Below are positions 1 to 9,262 of a DNA stretch of 64,000 nucleotides, in pieces. Source of the DNA: Streptomyces canus (GTDB lineage Bacteria; Actinomycetota; Actinomycetes; Streptomycetales; Streptomycetaceae); contig NZ_KQ948660.1 in the NCBI RefSeq assembly GCF_001514145.1, positions 537,658 through 601,657 of the forward strand. Reading direction: 5' to 3'. The translations under genes were made by a program, and so were the position numbers. The notes beneath the pieces were generated by a model that was given only the letters and a program-made list of their open reading frames with translations, was not told the DNA's origin and did not search any database. Positions within the stretch are counted from its first letter, which is position 1; every line of letters begins with the position of its first letter.

Positions 1-175
1 CCCTGGGTCTTGCCGGGGGTCTTGGTGAGCTGGGTTTTTGCTGGTCGGGGGCAGTGGGCCCGTGCGCCTGGTGGTCGTCGTTGGCCACTGTTGAGCGGCC
101 TCGGACGGCCCAGAGACGGCCCGAGCCGAGGTCCTCGCTCCTTGCCGTTAGCCCGTCTCGCTGTGCTTCGCTGGC

Positions 176-986
176 CTAGATGACAGGGCTTCCGAGGGAG
201 CCGCAGGCGGCATCGGCGAACTCGTCACGAACCGCTTGAAACCGCTCTAGCAACGGATCACGGAGCCATCCGCCCATCATGAGGTCCCAACAGACCACGG
301 AATTGGCCACATCAAGCACCTGATCGATCTGCTCCATGGTGAGGGCGTGACTTTCCTGCAACACGAACTGCAGGAAATCAAGCTGCGCCCACCGATCCTC
401 GTCTTCTAGGCTCCCCCATCGAGCTAGGAGATCCCAGGCGACGAACGCCGAACCATGGTGCGGGTCTTCGCAAATCTCTGCATCACGCGGGCACCAGTGG
501 TCCTCCAGAGCGCTGACCGCTGATCGAAGCACAGCTCTCCGCAGTGCCAACTTCTCCAGCCCCAAGCTCTGCTTCAGTACCTCCCGCGCTCGGGCTGTGA
601 TGGCCGGCGGCCCCAGTACAGCAACACCTGCCTGGGCCTCAACTACTAGGGTGACCTTCTGATCTAGTAGGTCCTTGCGGGACTCGTGGGGAAACGGCTG
701 GTAGCTCTCGCACCGTTCGTACGAAAGGGTCTGCTGCGCGTAGAAACTGCGTGTACGCGACGCGACGCTCACCCTCCAGCGCATGCTCGCGACCAGCACG
801 ACCCTGGAGCCGAGCGGCCTGCACCGCAGCCTCGGACTGGCCAAGTCCAACGGCTACTGCGGCATCAGCAGCTCTGTCCATGCTTCGCCTGGTCCAGTGC
901 GCGGCGACCAGGGTGGCCGGGACGGTAATGAACGCTGTAACAACCGTCGTTACGGCTACTACTCCTTCTAATGACACGTGATGCAT
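176..986 (-). pseudogene. Frameshifted small membrane-anchored hypothetical protein
   Basis: Two overlapping reading frames on this strand look like halves of one protein. The N-terminal half starts at 986 and has a hydrophobic segment (about residues 8-30) followed by an amphipathic, Ala/Arg-rich stretch containing YTQFLRAADPFVRTVREL, then runs into unrelated sequence. The other frame supplies the continuation, from RKDLLDQKVTLVVEAQAG to the stop at 176. The switch lies near 690-700, beside a short G run. Streptomyces encode many one-segment membrane proteins of this pattern with unknown function. It may be a true pseudogene or an assembly error; I name no function. Confidence 0.5.
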
Positions 987-1232
987 GGTGCCGCCGCGCG
1001 TTCCGCGAAGTGTCAGTTGTGCTGAACCTGGGACGGCGCCAACGAACTGTGCATACAGGCACTCGAACCTCAGCTTGGGAAGCTGCGGGCTTCTGGGGCC
1101 TGTTGGGCCGCTGAACTGGGCGTACGGATTGGTTGGGGCCTCGTGGAGCTCGCTATTTTTACCGTGATTCCCCGCTGTTCCCCGCTCGATCTGGTGCGGT
1201 TGTGGTGCGGCCCCTGAGGCATGGCAACGAGG

Positions 1233-1955
1233 TCAGTGCTCGCGTCGGCCGCACTCAGCTGGGTAGAGGACAGAACCCGGGAGGACTTCGGACGGTGGTT
1301 GCCCAAGGTGGAAGCATGCGGCGCCCGAGCCGTCGGTCGTCAACGCGTCGATCCACACGGTGGTTGCTGCAGGTCGCTCGGAATGTGGGTTGTGCAGCTC
1401 GGCTTCGCCCGGTGTTGCGAAGGGCGCGCCTTCGAGTGCGGCGAGGGCGGTCAGAGTGCCGTCAGGCTGGTGTTCTGTCTCCTCGATGGTCATCCGCCAG
1501 TGAAGCTCTGCCTCTGCCAGGAGTTGCTTGCCGGATTTCCCGTGGACGAGAAGAGTGCTGCGACGGCCGCGGATGAGGCGCGCTATGGCGCAGCAGAGCG
1601 GGACGTCGGTGCCGTAGGGGGTGTAGACCCGGTTGTGGCCGGCAGTCGGGAAGTAGCCCAGCGCGTCTGCCAGGAGCCCGATGGCTGCCTCCTTGATGCG
1701 CGGCCGCTGACCATGCTCGACGAGATCCAGCAGGACCGGTGTAGCAGCGTAGGCCGCAGGAAACACCATGGCAGCGTGGCTGCAGACGAATCCCCCACCG
1801 GCCAGCAGAGACGCGGCGTCGCCCGTCTCGTTGGCCGTGGTGGACACCGTCAGCAGTCGTAGTGCGTGAGCAACCCGTTCCGGATCGTCGCATTGGTGCC
1901 ACGTCGGGTTGGGTATCGTCGACCAGTTCACGGCGTCAATGGCGTCAAGAGACAC
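1233..1955 (-). CDS. Hypothetical protein, possibly helical-repeat
   Basis: The protein is about 240 residues. I prefer the GTG at 1955 over the upstream ATG at 2039 because coding character (LDAIDAVNWSTIPNP) begins there and a GCGAGG purine run sits just upstream. It contains an Ala/Leu-rich helical middle (AAYAATPVLLDLVEHG, RIKEAAIGLLADALGYF) that resembles HEAT-like repeats found in Streptomyces hypothetical proteins that begin with a similar WSTIPNP motif. No catalytic motif is visible and no signal peptide is seen. Its neighbours are also poorly defined accessory sequence, so context gives no role. Confidence 0.55.
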   Translation of the reverse strand: MSLDAIDAVNWSTIPNPTWHQCDDPERVAHALRLLTVSTTANETGDAASLLAGGGFVCSHAAMVFPAAYAATPVLLDLVEHGQRPRIKEAAIGLLADALGYFPTAGHNRVYTPYGTDVPLCCAIARLIRGRRSTLLVHGKSGKQLLAEAELHWRMTIEETEHQPDGTLTALAALEGAPFATPGEAELHNPHSERPAATTVWIDALTTDGSGAACFHLGQPPSEVLPGSVLYPAECGRREH

Positions 1956-2168
1956 CCTCGCATTCTGCCGCACGATCTGGCACGACCTCTTCGTCCCGAA
2001 GCAACTTGGGTGGGGGCGTTGCCATGGGCTGGTGGGCACCTCACCTCCTTAGCTCTAGCCGGATCGGTGCGTGACGGCCCGGGGCTCCTGGGCGGGCCCG
2101 GAGGGGCGCTACCGTGCTGGGGTGGCGGTACCTGGCTGCTTTACCGCAAGACCCAAACGGGGGGGACC

Positions 2169-2527
2169 ATGGAACGGCATGTGCTGGAACTGCTGTTGGC
2201 CGGTGATGACGAGGCGTCCGTGATGCTCTGACCACCCTCCGCAGCGGCTCCACCTACTGGGTGGGAGATCGTGCACAACCCGCAGGCCAGCATGCCGGAG
2301 TCTTCAAGCGCCGTCTTCAGCGCATGCGGATGCACGGACTCGAACCTCTTGGGCTGGAACGAGCAGTGCAGCTCATCCGGGAAGATGGCCGGCCCGTGCG
2401 CACAGGGCTGATTGATTCTGCCGATCGGACATGGACCACCCTGCTCTTTCTCACCGAGGACGGCAGCGCACTGGTGGCCTGCGCCGGCTGGCCGCTGCCG
2501 CTGGTTGTCGGGGAGCCACCGCTTTAG
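2169..2527 (+). pseudogene. Small hypothetical protein, apparently frameshifted
   Basis: An ATG at 2169 behind a GGGGGGACC purine run opens a short frame (MERHVLELLLAGDDEASVML) that stops at 2231. A second frame carries protein-like sequence to 2527, including RRLQRMRMHGLEPLGL, a RTGLIDSADRTWTTLLFL stretch and TEDGSALVACAG. Read together they would make about 118 residues, similar in feel to small Streptomyces proteins of unknown function. The two parts are out of frame, so this is either a decayed gene or two unrelated fragments. An intact 88-residue gene starting at 2261 is the alternative. Confidence 0.35.
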
Positions 2528-3294
2528 GAGTTCGATCAACGCCCGCCCCTTGGGCCGTCGTCGGTAGGTCCGACGGTCGTCCGAAGATGTTGCTGCATGC
2601 CGCCGTCCGGCCCTGTTGATGTCAGAGTTGGATGTCAGCGAAACAGCTCCGATGCTGGGCAGACCTCCAACGGATCGCCTGGTCGGTCCGCCTACTGCCA
2701 CTACATGTGCACCGCCACGAAGTCCGGCAGCTCCGTCGGCCGTCGTCGTCCTGCCCGGCGAGCACCAGGCCGCGCGGCAACAGGGCTGTTGCACTCGGGA
2801 CAGGGCGGAGCATCGTCGGGCAAGGGAGATCTATTCCGGGCGCGCCTGGATGGCTTGTGCCTGGACCGGCGCGATCGTCAGCGCGAGGCCCTGGCCCCGT
2901 CGGTTCTCGGCCGCTCCGGTCCGCAAGTGTTGCGGCCCGTGGGCGAGCAGCTCTGCCGAAGCCCGGGCTCTGGTTTGCGTACGACGACAACGGCGCCGTT
3001 CACCGTCGGTGAGACCGGTGCCCGCCCGTGCCGGTGGGCGTTGCCGGATCAGCCTGTTCCGCGCCCGCGTTCGACCTCGACACCTCCAACAGCTTCTCGA
3101 CCAGCCTGCGCACCCCCGGACCGGGTCCCGCATCAGATCGGGCGCCTTGCTTTCGGGCCTCGCAGCCTGAGCGGTGCGCGGGTGAGCGGCTGCCATGTCC
3201 ACCGAGTCCTCGTGCGGTCACCGCCCCGGTGACCTGTGCGACGGCTGTGACGTGTCTCACCGGAAATCGCCCGCGCCGTACGTCAGTTCAAGAC
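2528..3294. other. Gap with no supportable gene
   Basis: Open frames on both strands here are Arg/Pro/Ser-rich, overlap one another and contain no recognisable domain, which is typical of high-GC non-coding or decayed DNA. The last part must contain the promoter of the sigma-factor operon starting at 3295. I could not pick out convincing -35/-10 boxes by eye. Confidence 0.5.
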
Positions 3295-3939
3295 GTGACC
3301 ACAGATATGCGACCCCGGGTGCGAAACGGAGATCCGGACGCCTTCGCGGAACTCTTCGACGAGTGCGCCCGCGCGGTGTACAACCACGCCTTCCGGCTGA
3401 CCGCCGACTGGTCGCTGGCCGAGGACGTGATGTCGACGACCTTCATGGAGGCGTGGCGGCGCCGGGCCTCGGTCGAGGCCGAAGGCGGCTCGCTGCGGCC
3501 GTGGCTGCTGGGCATCGCCACCAACGTCGCCCGCTCCCACCACCGCAGCAACCGCCGCTTCCGCAACGCGGCGAGCGCCGCGGCAGCCGCGCACGCCGCC
3601 GAGGAACGGGTCGAGGACCACGCCGAGGAGACCGCCGGACGCCTGGACGACCGGCGCCGTATCAACGCCACGCTCGCCGCCCTCAGTCTGCTCAAGCGTC
3701 CCGAGCGTGAGGTCCTGACGCTGTGCCTGTGGGAGGGGATGGAGTACGCCGAGGCGGCCCGCGCCCTCGGCATCCCGGTCGGCACCGTCCGCTCCCGCCT
3801 CTCCCGCGCCCGCGCCCGGCTGCGCAAGCTCGCCGATGCACAACTGCTCGGAGAAAAACGGGAACCCACCCGCACCAACCGGCAGACAACAGGTGATCGC
3901 GGATACGCGGTCCGGTCCGCACAGGAAGGAAACCGATGA
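3295..3939 (+). CDS. ECF-type sigma-70 family RNA polymerase sigma factor
   Basis: About 214 residues from the GTG at 3295; ATG at 3307 is the alternative, and neither has a strong ribosome site. Region 2 is visible (DPDAFAELFDECARAVYNHA through SLAEDVMSTTFMEAWRR and LRPWLLGIATNVAR), as is region 4 (LLKRPEREVLTLCLWEGMEY, ARALGIPVGTVRSRLSRARA). It should direct core RNA polymerase to its own promoters. The stop overlaps the next start as ATGA, so it is translationally coupled to a CU044_5270-type membrane protein, the usual partner of this sigma class, which may hold it inactive. The longer frame upstream to 3028 lacks domain content. Confidence 0.85.
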   Translation: MTTDMRPRVRNGDPDAFAELFDECARAVYNHAFRLTADWSLAEDVMSTTFMEAWRRRASVEAEGGSLRPWLLGIATNVARSHHRSNRRFRNAASAAAAAHAAEERVEDHAEETAGRLDDRRRINATLAALSLLKRPEREVLTLCLWEGMEYAEAARALGIPVGTVRSRLSRARARLRKLADAQLLGEKREPTRTNRQTTGDRGYAVRSAQEGNR

Positions 3940-5021
3940 ACGCCAGCCCCTCCCACCGGCCCCACCCGGCCGAGTGGACGGAGACGCAGAGTCTGCTGCC
4001 CTCCGCCGAGCGGGATCTGCCGGCGGGCCGCCACCAGTTCCACAAGGAGCAGATGATGGCCCGGATCCACGAAGACCTCCGCACCTCCTCCCGTACGTCC
4101 GCCACCTCTCCGGTCGCGCCCGTGAAGCGCTCCAACCCGTTCCTGCGCCGTACGATCCTCCTGCCCGCCGCTGCCTTCGCCCTGGCCGGCGCGGTCGCGG
4201 GCGGCCTCGCCCTCACCGGCGGCGGAACCGACGGCGGCAGGACCGCCCTGGCCACCGGCCCCGCACTGACCACCAGGATCGGCGTCGCCGACGCCAAGGG
4301 CGCCCCCCAGCTCCTCGAACGCATCTCCCTGGCCGCCGCCGACACCTCCGCGCCCACCCCGCGCAAGGGCCAGTACATCTACATCGCCTCCATGGTGGCC
4401 GACAGCTACATCAAGACCGACGGCGACAAGAGCGAGGTGGTCAGCAACGAGCTGCACTCCCGCCAGGTCTGGAACTCCCTCGACGGCAGGGACGGCTGGC
4501 TGATCGAGGCCGGTGAGACCAGCGACAAGGGCATCACCCTGAAGAGCGACACCCCGTTCAGCGGCGCCTACAACGCCCTGGCCGCGCTGCCGACCGACCC
4601 CGACGCGCTGCTGCAGCGGATCTACCGTGCCTCGGACGCCAACCGGGACCCCGAAGTCCCGCGCGACCAGGCCGCCTTCGTCGCGATCGGCGATCTGCTG
4701 TTCGAGAGCTACCCGCCCGCCGAGGTCGGCGCCGCCCTCTACAAGGCCGCGGCCAAGATCCCCGGAGTCGTCTCGGTGGATGACGCGGTAGATGCCACGG
4801 GCCGGCACGGGGTCGCGATCGCGCGGCAGAACGACACCGACGGCGAGCGCACCGAGTGGATCTTCGACAAGAAGACGCTGCAGTTCCTCGGCGAGCGCAT
4901 CGCGGTGGTCAAGGCCACGGCGGACAGTCCCCTCAAGGTCGGTACCGTCACGCACACCAGCGCGATCACCGAGCGCGCGGTCGTCGACGCCGCCAAGCAG
5001 GTCCCCGGGCAGGTGAGCTGA
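3936..5021 (+). CDS. CU044_5270 family membrane protein (probable sigma-factor partner)
   Basis: A 361-residue protein whose cytoplasmic N-terminus (about 1-66) is followed by one membrane segment near residues 68-92 (RTILLPAAAFALAGAVAGG) and an extracytoplasmic domain of about 260 residues with the family's GQYIYIASMVADSYI, GRDGWLIEAGE and IPGVVSVDDAVDATGRHG stretches. Proteins of this family are coded directly after ECF-type sigma factors in actinobacteria; an anti-sigma or signal-sensing role is inferred from position and topology rather than demonstrated. It starts in an ATGA overlap with the sigma gene, and its stop abuts the ATG of the subtilase, so all three genes form one operon. Confidence 0.8.
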   Translation: MNASPSHRPHPAEWTETQSLLPSAERDLPAGRHQFHKEQMMARIHEDLRTSSRTSATSPVAPVKRSNPFLRRTILLPAAAFALAGAVAGGLALTGGGTDGGRTALATGPALTTRIGVADAKGAPQLLERISLAAADTSAPTPRKGQYIYIASMVADSYIKTDGDKSEVVSNELHSRQVWNSLDGRDGWLIEAGETSDKGITLKSDTPFSGAYNALAALPTDPDALLQRIYRASDANRDPEVPRDQAAFVAIGDLLFESYPPAEVGAALYKAAAKIPGVVSVDDAVDATGRHGVAIARQNDTDGERTEWIFDKKTLQFLGERIAVVKATADSPLKVGTVTHTSAITERAVVDAAKQVPGQVS

Positions 5022-8000
5022 ATGCGCGACAGAACCGCAAGCGCCTCGCTGGCCGCCCTGCTGGTGGCGGGGCTGATGACGGGTGTCTCGGTGGCGGCCA
5101 CGGGCTCCGGCCTCGGCGTACGGACGCAGGACACCGCCGCGGTCGCGGCGCCCGGCAGCCCCGCCCTCGGCGCGCGGACCGCCGGCTCCGCCTCCGCGGC
5201 TGGCCGTGACGTCACCCTCCTCACCGGCGACCGGGTCCGGTTGGACGCCCGGGGCCGGGTGACGGGCGTACGGCGGGCACCGGGCCGTGAGCACGTCCCG
5301 GTGTCCGTGCGCGGCGTCGGGGGCGATCAGTACGTCGTTCCCGCCGACGCCGCCGCCCTGATCGGCCAAGGCGTCCTGGACATGCGGCTGTTCGATGTCA
5401 GCGGCCTGATACGCGCCGGCTACGACGACACCCGGCGCGGCACGCTCCCGTTGATCGTGTCGTACGAGGGCAAGTCCGCCCAGCGCAGGAGCACCCAGAA
5501 GTCACTGGTCGCGGACGCGGACGCCACCGTGAGCCGGGAGCTGCCCAGCGTGGCGGGCGCCGCGATCACCGTGCCCAAGGCCGGGGCCGACGACATGTGG
5601 CAGGCCCTCACCGAGGAGCAGGGAGTCGCGCGGGTCTGGCTGGACGGCCGGTTCAAGGCGCAGGCGGACGAAGACGGCGCGAAGGCCGGGGAGGCGGGCG
5701 GCGGCGTCGCGCAGATCGGCGCCCCGACCGCCTGGGCGGCCGGATACGACGGCAAGGGCGTCAAGGTCGCCGTCCTGGACACCGGCATCGACACCACCCA
5801 CCCGGACCTCGCCGCGGCGGTGAAGGCCTCGAAGAACTTCACCGGCACCGCCGGCACCGACGACATGGTCGGCCACGGCACCCATGTGGCCGCGACGCTG
5901 GCGGGCTCGGGCGCACAGTCCGGCGGCCGGTACAAGGGCGTCGCGCCCGGTGCCGGGATCCTCGACGCCAAGGTGCTGGACGACAGCGGCGAGGGCAGCG
6001 ACTCCAGCGTCATCGCCGGCCTGGAGTGGGCCGCCGGGCAGGGTGCCAAGGTGGCCAACCTCAGCCTGGGCCAGGAGGACACCCCGGGGGAGGACCCGGT
6101 CGAGGCGGCGGTGAACGCCCTCTCGAAGAGCACCGGCATGCTCACCGTCGCCGCGGCCGGCAACGAGGGCCCCGACGCGGGAACCGTCGGCTCCCCGGGG
6201 GCCGCGGAGTCGGCGCTCACCGTGGGCGCCGTCGACGGCGAGGACCGGCTGGCCGACTTCTCCAGCACCGGACCGACCGCCGACAGCGCGCTGAAACCGG
6301 ACCTCACGGCGCCAGGCGTGGACATCGTCTCGGCGAGGGCGACGCACGGCTACTTGGGCGACCCGGCCGCCGACGGCTATGTCTCCATGTCGGGTACGTC
6401 GATGGCGACGCCGCATGCCGCGGGGGCGGCCGCGATCCTCGCCCAGCGGCACCCCGACTGGACCGGCGCACGGATCAAGCAGGCGCTCACCGCGTCCACC
6501 ACCCCGACCACCGGCGCGACCGGCTACCAGCAGGGGACGGGCCGACTCGACATGTCCCGGGCACTGGAGGGGGCGGTGGCGAGCGAACAGACCTCCGTGT
6601 CCTTCGGCAAGCAACTGTGGCCCCACACCGACGATGGGCCGGTCACCCAGCACATCACCTACCGCAACGACGGCGACCACCCCGTCACCCTGGACCTGAC
6701 GGCCACCGCGACCGGCCCCGGAGGCAGCACGTCCCCCGAAGGCATGTTCACGCTGAGCACCACACAGCTCACCGTCCCGGCGGGCGGCACCGCCGGCGTC
6801 GACCTCACCGCGGACACCCGCGTCGAGGCGGCGGACGGCGCCCACTCGGGCACGCTGCTCGCCACCGCGCGGAACGGCGCCGACCCCGCTGCCGTACGGA
6901 CCGCCTTCGGCGTCGTACGCGAGGCCGAGGCATACGACCTCACCCTGAAGTTCCTCGACCGCGGCGGCCAGCCTGTGAGCGCGCCGCTGACCGAGATCCT
7001 CGGGTACTCGGGCACGTACTGGACCACGAACCTCGCGGACTCCGAGCAGATCTCCAAGGGCGTGTACCGGGTGCGGGTCCCGCGCGGCGACTACGTCGTG
7101 GACACCGTGATGGACGACGCCGGGGGCACCTCCGCGCTGGTCCGGCCGCGGCTCTCGCTGACCGGTGACACCACGGTCGTCCTCGACGCGCGCAAGGCGA
7201 AGCCGGTCGGGATCACCGCGCCGCAGGGCGCGAAGATGTCCGACGGCCAGCTCAACCTCGCCGTGGGCACCGGAGACACCGGGAGCGAACCGCACAACAG
7301 CACCCTGTTCTGGGGAACGTTCAAGAACCTGCGCACCGCGACCCTGGGACCGACCGCCCCTCCCGGGAGGCTCAGCACGCAGCTCGGCGGCCTGTGGCAG
7401 AAGGGCAGCACCACCTACCACCTGCTCCATAACCTGCCCGACCGCTTCCCCACCGGCTATCGGCACACCACGCGCATGAACGAACTGGCCCTGCTGAAGC
7501 GGAACTTCGGCTCGTCCGTCGCGCACCGCAAGGGCATCGTCAACGTCCTGTGGAGCGGCCCCACCCTGTCGCTGGGCACGGTGAGCGACCCCTTCCCGCT
7601 GCCGACGACCGCGAATATCTACGTCACCACGCCCAAGGGCTTCAAGTGGACGGCCAACCTGGGCCAGCGAAACGCCTCCGGAGACGACGAGGACGTCTTC
7701 TACGGCACGGAGAGCGCGAGGTCGTACCAGGCGGGCCGGACCTACGCGGCCACGTACAACGTCGGTGTCTTCAGCCCGATCACCGGCGGCCCGTACGGCG
7801 CACAGCGCGACGGCGACACCCTGGACCTGTGCGTCCCCGACCTCGCCGACGGGAGCGGACACCCCGCCTTCTCCACAGCGAAACGCCACACCACGGTCAC
7901 CGCGGACGGCAGCACCCTGCTCGACAACGACGGCGACCTCTGCCAGACCGTGGAGAAGCTCCCGTCCGTCCCGGCCCGCTACACGATCCGAACGAACCTG

Positions 8001-8396
8001 ACCCGCCCGCCAGGCGTGGCCACGACCACGAGCCGCCTGACAGCGGCCTGGACCTTCACGTCCAGCCCGTCCGACTCCGGCTCGCTGCCCCTCTCCACGG
8101 TCCGCTTCCACCCGAAGCTGACCCCGACCGGCACGGCCCCCGCAGGCCGCCGCACCGCGATCCCCCTCTCCCTCCAGGGCCCGGCGGCCACTGACCTGAA
8201 ATCCCTGACGGTGAAGGTCTCCTACGACGCCGGCAAGACATGGTCCCCCGCCCCAGTGACCACCACCCACGGCAAAAGGACCCTCACCCTGACCCACCCG
8301 GAAAACGCCCGCTCGGTCTCCCTCAAATCCACCCTGACCGACACCACCGGCAACACCTACGCGGTGACGATCCTGAAGGCATACCTCCTGACCTGA
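5022..8396 (+). CDS. Secreted S8 (subtilisin-like) serine peptidase
   Basis: A 1124-residue protein. A signal peptide (about 1-45) precedes a pro-region, then the S8 domain (about 228-515) with catalytic Asp253 in VAVLDTGID, His285 in GHGTHVA, the oxyanion-hole Asn381 in AAAGNEGP and catalytic Ser460 in SGTSMATPHAAG. About 600 further residues form beta-rich, Thr/Gly/Asp-rich sequence probably made of accessory or binding domains that I cannot name. All catalytic residues are present, so it should be an active extracellular protease. The ATG follows the upstream stop directly, making it the third gene of the sigma-factor operon, an unusual arrangement that suggests sigma-controlled secretion. 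Confidence 0.93.
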   Translation: MRDRTASASLAALLVAGLMTGVSVAATGSGLGVRTQDTAAVAAPGSPALGARTAGSASAAGRDVTLLTGDRVRLDARGRVTGVRRAPGREHVPVSVRGVGGDQYVVPADAAALIGQGVLDMRLFDVSGLIRAGYDDTRRGTLPLIVSYEGKSAQRRSTQKSLVADADATVSRELPSVAGAAITVPKAGADDMWQALTEEQGVARVWLDGRFKAQADEDGAKAGEAGGGVAQIGAPTAWAAGYDGKGVKVAVLDTGIDTTHPDLAAAVKASKNFTGTAGTDDMVGHGTHVAATLAGSGAQSGGRYKGVAPGAGILDAKVLDDSGEGSDSSVIAGLEWAAGQGAKVANLSLGQEDTPGEDPVEAAVNALSKSTGMLTVAAAGNEGPDAGTVGSPGAAESALTVGAVDGEDRLADFSSTGPTADSALKPDLTAPGVDIVSARATHGYLGDPAADGYVSMSGTSMATPHAAGAAAILAQRHPDWTGARIKQALTASTTPTTGATGYQQGTGRLDMSRALEGAVASEQTSVSFGKQLWPHTDDGPVTQHITYRNDGDHPVTLDLTATATGPGGSTSPEGMFTLSTTQLTVPAGGTAGVDLTADTRVEAADGAHSGTLLATARNGADPAAVRTAFGVVREAEAYDLTLKFLDRGGQPVSAPLTEILGYSGTYWTTNLADSEQISKGVYRVRVPRGDYVVDTVMDDAGGTSALVRPRLSLTGDTTVVLDARKAKPVGITAPQGAKMSDGQLNLAVGTGDTGSEPHNSTLFWGTFKNLRTATLGPTAPPGRLSTQLGGLWQKGSTTYHLLHNLPDRFPTGYRHTTRMNELALLKRNFGSSVAHRKGIVNVLWSGPTLSLGTVSDPFPLPTTANIYVTTPKGFKWTANLGQRNASGDDEDVFYGTESARSYQAGRTYAATYNVGVFSPITGGPYGAQRDGDTLDLCVPDLADGSGHPAFSTAKRHTTVTADGSTLLDNDGDLCQTVEKLPSVPARYTIRTNLTRPPGVATTTSRLTAAWTFTSSPSDSGSLPLSTVRFHPKLTPTGTAPAGRRTAIPLSLQGPAATDLKSLTVKVSYDAGKTWSPAPVTTTHGKRTLTLTHPENARSVSLKSTLTDTTGNTYAVTILKAYLLT

Positions 8397-8399
8397 CGT

Positions 8400-8606
8400 G
8401 GTCTAGACACTCCTCGACGCGGTCACGCATCATCTGGAGCACTTCGCCGCTGCCGACCGAGACACACGTCTTCGTCGATCCGCAGAGGCGGGCAATTGCG
8501 GCGGAGGGACGACTGGGGGAAGGCTCGGAAGGCTGCGGGTGTCACGGCCGAGTTGCTTCCACGACCTTCGGCACACGGGCAACACGCTCGCGCCATCGGT
8601 GCGCGC
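8400..8606 (+). pseudogene. Remnant of tyrosine integrase 1 (C-terminal part, multiple frameshifts)
   Basis: Fragments of one phage-type integrase are spread over three frames: LDAVTHHLEHFAAADRD near 8410, ETHVFVDP near 8457, DDWGKARKAAGVT near 8508, and FHDLRHTGNTLA near 8560. The last is the box II Arg/His motif of tyrosine recombinases. Two or three frameshifts within about 200 bp, and loss of the rest of the catalytic domain, make it non-functional. It abuts a second, different integrase fragment. Confidence 0.6.
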
Positions 8607-9215
8607 CGCGTCGTCCCCTGGGAGCCTGAGCGCGTCTTCGCCATGCGCGCCGCCATGGTCGACCGCTTCCGACCGATGCTCGACGTGGGCGCCGGATGCG
8701 GCCTGCGCCAAGGGGAGATCCTCGGGCTGTCCGTCGATGACATCGACTTCGACAGCGGCACCGTGCACGTAGTGCAGCAACTCAAGCTGAGCCTGAGCAA
8801 GGCAGTGTTTGCGCCCCCGAAGGGCGGCAAGCTCCGTGACGTGCCGCTGCCCGATCCCATGGCAGAGGCGCTACAGGAGCACATCAAGCGGTTCCCGCCT
8901 GTGGAGATCAACCTCCCCTGGATGCGGGCGAACGGCCAGACGGTGACGCGACGGCTCATCTTCACGGGCCCCAACGGTGGGCACGTCTGGCGTACGTCGC
9001 TGAACGAAGACCACTGGAAGCCCGCTCTCGCCAAGGCGGGCGTCATCCCGAAGGCCAAGAGCCGAGAGCACGCCACTGCTCGCGAGCACGGCATGCACGC
9101 GCTCAGGCACTTCTACGCGTCTGTGCTCCTGGACGCCAGGGAGAGCATCAAGGCCCTCGCTGAGTACCTCGGGCACTCGGACCCTGGGCTGACGCTGAAG
9201 GTGTGCATGAAAATG
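8607..9215 (+). pseudogene. Remnant of tyrosine integrase 2 (catalytic domain, truncated before the tyrosine)
   Basis: In one frame this encodes the N-terminal part of a recombinase catalytic domain (MLDVGAGCGLRQGEILGLSV, containing the box I Arg) and box II (HGMHALRHFYASVLLD), then LAEYLGHSDPGLTLKV. Homologues continue for about 40 residues to the nucleophilic Tyr; here the frame instead runs into the gpmA terminator and antisense gpmA sequence. With no start of its own, no arm-binding domain and no Tyr it is a dead fragment, probably left by an integrative element that once sat beside gpmA. Confidence 0.65.
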
Positions 9216-9251
9216 CCCCTGGGTCGCGCCGTTTGCGCAGCTCAGGGGCAT
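9213..9251. terminator. Inverted repeat downstream of gpmA
   Basis: Perfect 9-bp arms ATGCCCCTG (9213-9221) and CAGGGGCAT (9243-9251) lie 12 bp beyond the gpmA stop. This fits a factor-independent terminator for gpmA, although there is no long T run. It also forms the boundary where the integrase remnant ends. Confidence 0.55.
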
Positions 9252-9262
9252 GATCACGGAAC

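Noticed and set aside
2616..3232. Several overlapping 120-210-residue frames
   Set aside because: No frame shows a domain, a good start or a coherent composition; they are antisense or frame shadows of each other.
5502..8297. A 931-residue open frame antisense to the S8 protease
   Set aside because: It follows the third-position GC pattern of the sense gene, is Arg/Gly/Val-rich and has no domain; it is a shadow of the protease gene.
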